The position numbers were made by a program, and so were the translations under genes. A model generated the notes under the pieces. That model was not told the DNA's origin, searched no databases, and saw only the letters and a list, made by a program, of their open reading frames with translations. From assembly GCA_001574975.1 (NCBI GenBank), contig KQ965765.1:63899-127898 (forward strand): a stretch of DNA of 64,000 nt, written 5' to 3'. Shown piece after piece: positions 56,775 to 64,000 of the stretch (positions within the stretch are counted from its first letter, which is position 1; each line of letters begins with the position of its first letter). The stretch is from Gonapodya prolifera JEL478. Lineage: Eukaryota; Monoblepharomycota; Monoblepharidomycetes; Monoblepharidales; Gonapodyaceae.

Positions 56775-58003
56775 ATGCTTTCGACGGACAATCCTTTCGG
56801 CGAACCGTTTCCGGAAACTCAATTCTTCACGGCAAGAGATGGAGCACGGATTGCGTTTGCTAAATTGGGCAAAACGTCAAAGGATGACCTGATTCCGCCC
56901 ATTATTATGGTCAATGGTCTGTGGGTGTCTCTCCCGGCTTGTTTGCGGATTTCGTCCCACTAATGATAAGCGGAACGCGACAGATCTATGATTAAAAAGG
57001 ACTTTTTAACGTCAATTGCTCCAGTTCTTGCCCTACACACTGCTGTGGCTGTTTTCGACAATCGCGGCCTGGACGAATCAAAACTTCCACCAGGAGATCC
57101 ACCGTTTTCGGTTGAGGATATGGCGCACGATACGCTTGAGCTTGCACAACGCCTTGGCTGGGCCGGCGGCCCCGGCTTTGCCCTTGTGGGTGTTAGCTTG
57201 GGCGGCAAGATCGCGCTGGCAGCAGCGCCGTCCCTCCAACGAGAATCGAAACGATTCAATCCACGACTGGCGTAGTCTATCAACTTGACTGATATCATCA
57301 TATGCTGCTCTTCACCGGTCCCTCGGAGTGGTGACGACTCTTACCACGCTGCACTTAGAAACTCGCAGACCGAATGCCTTTTGGCTGTGGAGAGTGGCAA
57401 CAAAACCCCCGAGGAAGCACAGTGGCACTTCCAGCTGGGACAGGGGCGGCTTGGTGTGAGCGACACATATTTCAACGAGAATTTCGCCGACTTTGAAGCC
57501 GTGGAGCGTTTCAGATATGATACTCGGCACTTGCGACCAGATTGAGTGAGTCCAACGTCTTTCTCTGTTCCCAGCTTTTCTCTCACGAGTTGGAGTTCAG
57601 ACCTGCAACTAAACGCTGCAAAGAAGTTCGACTGCTTCGACGAGCTTCCGCTTCTGAGTTCAAGAACCGTAGCAAGTGCAAAAGTCCACGACATCCCGGC
57701 AGACACAAAACAGCCGCCTCAGGTGCTTTTTATCCATGGGCACCAAGATCGCATTTTTCCTTTATCTTTGGGAGTATCAATCCATAATGCCATCACAGGA
57801 AGCTCAGTGGAGATTCTCAGAGACGTCGGCCACAGGTAAGCCAGACATTTCCCAACTTCACATTACTGCAAGATAAATGATCTACTTACTCTCGTCGCTG
57901 AAGTCTTTACACTTCCGATGGAGGAAGAAAACTTCCTCGGCAATATTGGGACTTCACTTCCGGGAATCGAGATTTCATTGGCTCACGGGTAAGTTTACAT
58001 TGA
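56775..58003 (+). CDS. Alpha/beta hydrolase
   Basis: Soluble hydrolase of the alpha/beta fold; substrate unknown. The start MLSTDNPFGEPFPETQFF leads to FTARDGARIAFAKLGK and the oxyanion strand PPIIMVNGL. After an intron come VFDNRGLDESKLPPGDPPFS, the nucleophile elbow FALVGVSLGGKIAL (G-V-S-L-G, Ser nucleophile), the acid in VLFIHGHQDRIFPLS (Asp), and the His in EILRDVGH. So the Ser-Asp-His triad is complete. The lid region (about 57340-57540) contains AQWHFQLGQGRLGVSDTYF. The last exon adds SLYTSDGGRKLPRQYWDF and stops at 58001-58003. It lies 216 bp after the transporter gene, same strand. Confidence 0.85.
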
Positions 58004-58619
58004 AAGCTAGACACGAATCACGCGAGGACATCTCTTGGCGTACGTGGCTGGTGGGAGCGCACCAAACGCAGCAAGTCGATAACGACCTATCCGCCGGCGT
58101 CAATATTTCCACAGGTGGGACGAGCACGGCTATTCGCGTGTTAACATCGTTGCCGACAGGAGACTGCGCCAGTACAGAATTATTTGTTGGTGCCACTCAC
58201 ACTTCGTGCTCTTTTCAGCGCTGCTGCTCTGAGGTACAACATGAGACGCAACCCAATTGCAACCAAAATCATGACTGGTCCCAAATTGAGGAGCAGAAAA
58301 CCACTTTACGCATCTACGGGTGAGTTTATGCCAACAGCTTGTGTTTTTCCAGCACTTGAACGATAATATGGCGCATTTTCCCTTTAAGTCCGGCCATTAT
58401 CATTGCCGAGCCGCCAAATTTGGATGAATCGGAAGATGAAGGACGGTCCACTATTGATTTCACCCTCGCCGACCTCGATATAATGCTCGCTGTCTTTGAC
58501 GGAGAAACGGAAATGAGCGATGCAGCATAAGGACTGTCCCGCGTCCTTGGAGGTGTGACCGCATGCAGGGGTGGAGACATCTGTGACGTGAAAGGGGGAA
58601 TGATAATCAGAAAATTACC

Positions 58620-60359
58620 CTCTATCTCCACTATGCCCGAGAAACTGCCTCTCTGCAACGAACCCAAGGATAAAGAAGGCATCGTTAATGCCTATCATCG
58701 TAACTTCTACGTACCCTTTGAGAATCTCATCGACAATGCCCGAAAACGCAACGGTCTCCCGTGGTTTGAGCTTGAAAATGCCATCGTTCTCAACGTCGAG
58801 GTGCGCAGCTTCTCGCTTTCACAAGACATCACAGCTACGATCGCTCCTTTTGCGTCATAGGATCGAAACGTAGTCGACCTCTCAATGTGTGTTGCAGGGA
58901 CCATGCCAACCATCATCCAATCTTAATTAACTTTGTCACCGCTAGAGACCCGGACACAATTTTTGGATCCAGCAACGATGTTCGAGTTTTCGGATACGTC
59001 GATGTTCCCCTGTGCCCAAAACGCAGCGTTCGCGGGAACCCTTGCCAATTTAACATCACAGAAGTGAATCAACTCACGCATGGTATGCCTCCTGTCGGCG
59101 ACAAAAACTAATGATGTTCGTTTATACCAACGGACTTTGAGACAGGTCAGCACCTTCGGTATTGGAAAAAGCTCGACGATCAATCAAACCGATCGGCAGG
59201 CGCTGGTTACCTACCCGTCGAGTTTCCGCTGAGCTCATTCAGTATCTATTCGCCCGCAACGCGAGAGAAAAGGGAACTGGAATACTCTTTCTGGTTCGAC
59301 GTTCCGAAAAAGGCTTGGATGCTTGTCAAAGTAGGCTTTGATTGTCCCTTTCTTCTGGTATTGTTTTCAAACACCGATTTTTCACTCCTATCGGGAAGTC
59401 TGTACACCAGGATTATCAATGCGCGTTTCGAAACTTAGAACGCGTTGCTAAGCTCGCACTGAGCTTGAAGTACTCCTATGACAATTACGTGAAACAGGAG
59501 AATGAAGCGAAGGGGGATGCTTTCTGGGACTCGGTGATCGTTAACGGACACAGGATTTCTATGGACGCCGAAGGTTACTGTTCCAGGATGGATTACATCA
59601 AGAGGATACTGAGCTCGTACAGCTTTTTGATGTGGGACCTCGAAAACTATGAGGGAATTGATGTCGAGGACAATGATCTTTTTGAGGAAGATATAATCCT
59701 TAAGGTACTTCTCTGGTCGTCGTTGCCATTAATTTGCAGACATGATTTGGTTGAGCGCATTTGCTTTTCCTCTCGAATATCAGCGAGCCCTTCACTTGCT
59801 TCAAGAAGAAGAGATTCGAAACGACGTTTCGGAATCCGAAGCTCCCCTGCCTCGACGCAGGAGGGTTCCTCGTTCGCAGGACGTTGTTGAGAAAAATGAC
59901 GATGAGATGCAACTTTCCGTACGCCATCCATTGTTTCTAGCGGCGGTCGAGGAACCGGAAGAAAACGTCAGGACCGTTGACCGAAGGTGGCCTCACATGG
60001 ACTTGGTGGGGATGAGGGTGGTGAATGAGGGACCTCTGTTGCCGCACGTGCTCCCCGGAGTAACCTGGAAGTGCCCCATTGACTGCAACTGGGGGATCAA
60101 AGTCGACGATCGTGTGAGTAATCATAAAAAGTGATCACCGAGCCAGGTTAATGACGTTTACTTTCACTTTGTTTTGATCTAGAAATCTAATCTACACTTT
60201 GAAGAGGCCAAGGTACATGCTCACATTGCAGAACATGCTCGTGTACTTGTGGATGCATGGAATGAGAATCATCCGGACCAGAGAGCCATTTTTGTTCCTC
60301 CCGAGAATCACCCAGCGTATGAGGCATTAGTGCGGGCGCGAGAGTTGCGGGATGCTTGA
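58620..60359 (+). CDS. Unrecognised multi-exon gene
   Basis: Several spliced open blocks on plus make a plausible protein, though its 5' end is not settled (an acidic exon at about 58390-58530, PPNLDESEDEGRSTIDF, may belong to it). Blocks: YHRNFYVPFENLIDNARKRN, FELENAIVLNVE, SNDVRVFGYVDVPLCPK, YLPVEFPLSSFSIYSPATRE, YSFWFDVPKKAWMLVK, KYSYDNYVKQENEAKGDAFW, and FAFPLEYQRALHLLQEEEIR. The last exons join at 60113/60183 and end ALVRARELRDA (stop at 60357-60359). Near the end CPIDCNWG followed by HFEEAKVHAHIAEH has Cys and His spacing that could bind zinc. I do not recognise a family. Confidence 0.5.
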
Positions 60360-60590
60360 CGATTCTGATGACTGCGTTCTGGTCGGGAAGTTTCAACATC
60401 GTATGGCTTTAAACATTGAATGTATGCTTCAAGGAAACTTTTTTTTTTTGCGAAGTTCAATATACATAAGCTTCCATCTCACACTGCGAGTGCTACAAAA
60501 TACATCGCTTTGCGTTAAAGATATAAATTTGACAGACGATATACGTGGTATCAAGAAACGTCGCGAAACACAAATATGTGCCGTGCGAAT

Positions 60591-62737
60591 TCACTGCACT
60601 ACACCGTGAGCATGTTGAAGGTGATACTTCAAACCTCCCGCTGAAGTGTACTTCTTGTCACATGTATCGAACTGGCAATGATACTAAGGGGGGCGTTCGA
60701 ACATCGTTAGGAACACCGCCAAGGGATGGAAAGGTCAAACGGTTTTACATACCAGCATCTCCACGTCAGGACGATCACAACGGCGGAGAATCGTCATTTT
60801 ATGGAAGTTCCGCTACGAAGATCAGGAAGCCTTAGGACAGAAAACCTTTCTCAAACGCGCAATATGACCCACCTTGTGATACTTGAGCCCCCCCAAATTC
60901 CTGTACACCTTTCCGCATCCTTCCACCGCACAAATGTATTTCTTCTTCTCCGACTTGACCTTCCCCGTCTTCGTAAGTCTGTACTGAGCACTTATCGATG
61001 TGTTAGTGTCCGGCATGTAAACTGATTCCGGGGACTCTTCTTCGACCTTGACGACCGGACGACGTGTCGACGTAGATGGCGGCCCCCTTGTCCTGGAGCG
61101 GACCGAGGACGCGCCTGAACCTACGTAGTCGTCATCCTCATCCGACTCTTGCTCCTCGCTGTCACCGTCGCCCCCGTCAAATTCTTCATCCTTCTCTTCC
61201 TCCTCCTCTTCAGAAACTGCACGTGACCGGGACCGTTTCGCGGGGGGTTCATCCAATCCAGCTTCTTCCCCTACGCTCGAAAACTTGCTCTCCTCACCGC
61301 CACTCCTCTCATTCGGTGCTGACGATGGCGGTGCCGACATGGTTTGCAGCCCGAGTTTCGACTCTTCTTCAGTAGACTGTCCCTTCGTCTGCTCGACCAC
61401 TGGCGATAATGTGCGTTTGAGGTGTGAGGGCGTGCCAGGCCGGGACGACGAAGCGACGCGAGCAAGGGCGCGGGGTGGGCTATTTCGAGGCGAAGATTGG
61501 TATGAGGGATTAGACGACGTGCCGGACAGTAATTCTTGGCTGATATGCGGGAACGCGGCTGGCGGGCTAGTGGCTGCATTGGCCTGCATGACTTGAAGAA
61601 TTTGCTGAGACACCGTAGGAGATCCATCACCTTCCTTCGCACTCTGCGTCGGGCTCGATACCTGGCCGGAAGGCGATTCAGCCCCCTGCACGGATCCTCC
61701 GCCGGGAAGTGGTTTGGGCGATCTCGGGGGAGTGGGAAGGATCTCGGACATTGTGACCGACGCCCCGAACGGAAGTTGCCACACTTGTCCGTGTGGTCCC
61801 TGGTGGAAACCGAGCGCGGGTGCCCCTCCTTGGTGGGCAGGGATGATGGAGGTGATTTGACCCGTGGTGGTGTCCAGGACGGCGTACGCAGCTGTTTGCT
61901 GCACGTATGGCATAGAGGTGTATTGTGGAAGGAATCCGAGTGGCGTTCCGTCCGGACCGACTGGTTGGCCGCCAGGGTGTGTTGCTGGCATTCCAGCAAA
62001 CTGGAATGACACTGGTTGGTGAGGAAGGGACGCTGGAAATTGTGTGGCAGAGACGAAAACATCTTCGAGTGGATCAGTCGACGATAAAGCGGAAGGTGAA
62101 ATGGTGTAGCTTGGTTGTGTGCTTGATTTTCGAGCGACGGGAAGAGGCGGGTTCCGGGGCAGTTGCTCAACGGCTCCATCGGACGCATCCACTGCTCCGT
62201 CGTGGGCGCCGTCCGCTACGTAAAGATCGATGTCGCCCTTCATAGCCGCCATTTCCATGGATTCACCATCTCCACCCATTCCGAGCCGCAGCTGGTCAAA
62301 GGTGTCTTGATCGAGGACGACTTCCGAAGGACTTCCATTGCTCAAGAGTTCAGGGTGGTGCTGTTGGTTGTGCGACACGAGCTCATGAAAGTCGAAGGAT
62401 GTCCCGCAGCAGTTGAACGACCGTATGTATGAGGATTCGTCAAAACTGGTGTTGGAGTTGCCGGTGTGAGCGAGCGCAGCGGGACCAGCACGCATCATGT
62501 TCACTGAGCTCGAGGAGTTGGAAAAGGCGTACATGGCGTTGAGAGAAAGGGGTGATATTGAAGATGATGCAAGCAGATTTGAAGTCGACGAATCCATGTT
62601 GAAACCAATGGGCGATTGCCCTTCAATCTGACCCTCACTGAATAAAAATCACAAAATCTTTCAGTACCTTTCCTTCAAGACCATTAAGAACAATCATACC
62701 TGGAAACCTCCATCACACTCTCTGTCCGATCCTCCAT
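60591..62737 (-). CDS. SFP1-like C2H2 zinc-finger regulator
   Basis: Resembles yeast Sfp1, which activates ribosome-biogenesis genes, in layout: one degenerate N-terminal finger (SFNCCGTSFDFHELVSHNQQ), a long low-complexity middle, and paired C-terminal fingers. Exons: 62700-62737, 60873-62637, 60591-60683; 631 aa. The short first exon (MEDRTESVMEVSS) stays in frame through the intron into the large exon, so its ATG is preferred over MDSSTSNLL at 62597. The middle is Ser/Pro/Gln-rich with acidic runs (EEEEEEKDEEFDGGDGDSEE). The C-terminal fingers are ICAVEGCGKVYRNLGGLKYH and CQFDTCDKKYTSAGGLKYHL, the latter only seen when the 189-nt intron is removed. Nuclear; targets unknown. Confidence 0.83.
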
Positions 62738-63555
62738 AATCAATTGAATACTGTGATAAAGTTTAAAGGAGAGCTTGAGAAGGGCAAGCATCAGTCATAA
62801 ATGCGGGGTGTGGGGGCATTGTCAAACGATGTAATGCGCGACGATTAAGGAGCCAAGCTTGATCTTATCCGCGCGGAAGTGAACTGTCCCCCACATCCCC
62901 AATTCCTTACAATCCAGCAACGATCGTGGACTCGAGCAGTCATACTCTATCCCCAAAGATATATTATTTGGTCCAATGGGCCTTTCGTGGGGTGTTTCAA
63001 CCGTCCCAGCAACCCACTCGAATTCGCTGAGACAGGGCATTCACCCGCCCAATGCCGCCGTCCTGATCGACATGAAGAAACACCACTACATCCATGCTTC
63101 CAACCGATTGCCGCTTTCTTCTACTGAAGCCTGCTTCCGGATGACAGCTACTGAAGTTCACATGCCGAGGATGGAGTCCTCACCTGGACCAGTTCTGTCT
63201 CCCTGATTCGACTCGGTTCGAAATGTATTCCGGTAATAGAGCAGCAGCAAGAGTGTGATTCGCAGTCTCGGATAGTGGTTGAGGATAAGCAGTCAATTTG
63301 TCGGTGCCACGAATCTTGTGAGGGTTTGGGTCTATGACCACAATAAACAACGACCCCAAACACCGCATAGTACGAATTGAAGAAAGCTTTTTGTACGAAA
63401 AAGAAAAGCTTCGGAATGTACCAACTGATTCTTGTCAGCTCTTCGGGTGGTGGCACCGCGTTTGCGAAGGGACCGGCATTCGCAGACACGTTTGTGGCCG
63501 TCGCCAGGTGCCAGGTAGCGACTCTCCTACCCTTCCTTTAATTTCTTCGTTCTTC
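62738..63555. other. Unresolved region, possible small minus-strand gene
   Basis: About 820 bp. Minus frames contain protein-like pieces (KIRGTDKLTAYPQPLSETAN, then RPIGPNNISLGIEYDCSSPR ending at 62822) that might be spliced exons, with a gtgagg donor near 63175. No family was recognised and the joins are not convincing. The right-hand part overlaps the expected 3' UTR of the SGNH gene. Confidence 0.3.
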
Positions 63556-64000
63556 TCATTTCCTACTGCGGAATTCGCTTACAATCGTGTTTCCTACAAG
63601 TTCCCCTAATGCGTCGTACCCCACTCGCCTGGGATGAACACCGTCCGCCTGCCACAGCTCTTTCCTCTTGGCGTCTGGGAGTGATGTGAGAGGGTACTTC
63701 CGGTCAAGGTCCAGAAGCTTAAGGCGAGGGTGGAAGCCGTTGCAATATCCGCGAATAAGTTTGTTGAGCTTCTCCCGAAGAGGAATGAGATCGGCATACT
63801 CCTCATTGCCGGGATTCTAAAAACGAAGTAAAATAGGTTTGTCAGTGTCAGGCTACCACTGTTGTGGGGGAATCTGCAAACATCACAGCTCACAGCAATC
63901 TCCGGCAAAGTGCACCCAAACACCCGCGTTTCCTCTCCGTGCAACAGCGCTGACTCCCACAGTCCCTTCAACTCCTGGAAGACATCCTCGGGTTTCTCCT
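63556..64000 (-). CDS. SGNH/GDSL-type hydrolase, C-terminal part, 5' end outside window
   Basis: Esterase/lipase of the SGNH fold. Two exons are visible: 63894 to beyond 64000, and 63556-63816, joined by a gtgagc...ttttag intron. The segment ETRVFGCTLPEIANPGNEEY is followed by LREKLNKLIRGYCNG and LLDLDRKYPLTSLPDAKRKE. The end has the block V catalytic pair in LWQADGVHPRRVGYDALGEL (Asp and His), then stops after FRSRK. Ser, Gly and Asn blocks should lie beyond the right edge. No signal peptide can be judged. Confidence 0.82.

Noticed and set aside
1952-64000. Secondary-metabolite or catabolic gene cluster
   Set aside because: The acyl-CoA synthetase, dioxygenase, SDR, hydrolase and transporter are scattered among housekeeping genes with no backbone enzyme.

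Overview
The window is nuclear DNA of an intron-dense fungus. Three things show this: a Zn2Cys6 transcription factor (a fungus-specific family), many GT-AG introns of roughly 40-120 nt, and orthologues of fungal and pan-eukaryotic housekeeping genes. Several genes are less usual in yeasts and moulds (a GAF-domain class III cyclase, a RUS/DUF647 protein, a plant-like F-box family, an HSDL2-like SDR). Together they suggest an early-diverging, chytrid-like lineage, but this is inference and no genus can be named from the sequence. All exon boundaries were read by eye from GT/AG sites and protein-family continuity.

Layout. 0-12 kb: Zn2Cys6 factor (-, runs off the left edge), an AMP-dependent acyl-CoA synthetase with a likely mitochondrial presequence (+), an unresolved kilobase, Hsp20 with a clear heat-shock element (-), a DUF1295 membrane protein (+), FYV7-type rRNA-processing factor (+), RUS1-like protein (-). 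12-17.6 kb: a tandem pair of F-box genes; the first copy is a pseudogene. 17.6-21.7 kb: AT-rich island holding a decayed PIF/Harbinger transposon piece and a 60-bp inverted repeat, followed by tRNA-Lys(UUU) and a 106-bp tandem repeat. 22-24.8 kb: a membrane protein and a 2-oxoglutarate/Fe(II) dioxygenase. 25-29 kb: a rearranged, partly inverted duplication of an unrecognised gene. 29-37.6 kb: 6-TM protein, unknown protein, Notchless/Rsa4, hexokinase with a membrane anchor, VPS9-domain Rab5 GEF. 37.6-42 kb: second AT-rich island with a Harbinger element bearing terminal inverted repeats, transposase and Myb-like ORF. 42-54 kb: GAF-cyclase whose catalytic centre is altered, a C2H2/coiled-coil regulator, HSDL2-like SDR, MYND-finger protein. 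54-64 kb: MFS monocarboxylate-type transporter, alpha/beta hydrolase, unknown gene, SFP1-like zinc-finger protein, SGNH hydrolase (runs off the right edge).

Links between genes. Ribosome biogenesis recurs (FYV7, Notchless/Rsa4, SFP1-like). Lipid/acyl metabolism recurs (acyl-CoA synthetase, HSDL2-like, DUF1295, SGNH hydrolase, monocarboxylate transporter). Several neighbours are divergently arranged over short shared promoters (RUS1/F-box about 70 bp; Notchless/hexokinase 337 bp; Hsp20/DUF1295 583 bp; Zn2Cys6/acyl-CoA synthetase 616 bp). No operon-like or secondary-metabolite cluster is evident. The most interesting observations are the cyclase with lost substrate-binding residues, the use of microexons inside catalytic or zinc-binding motifs, and the transposon lying 25 bp before the cyclase start codon.
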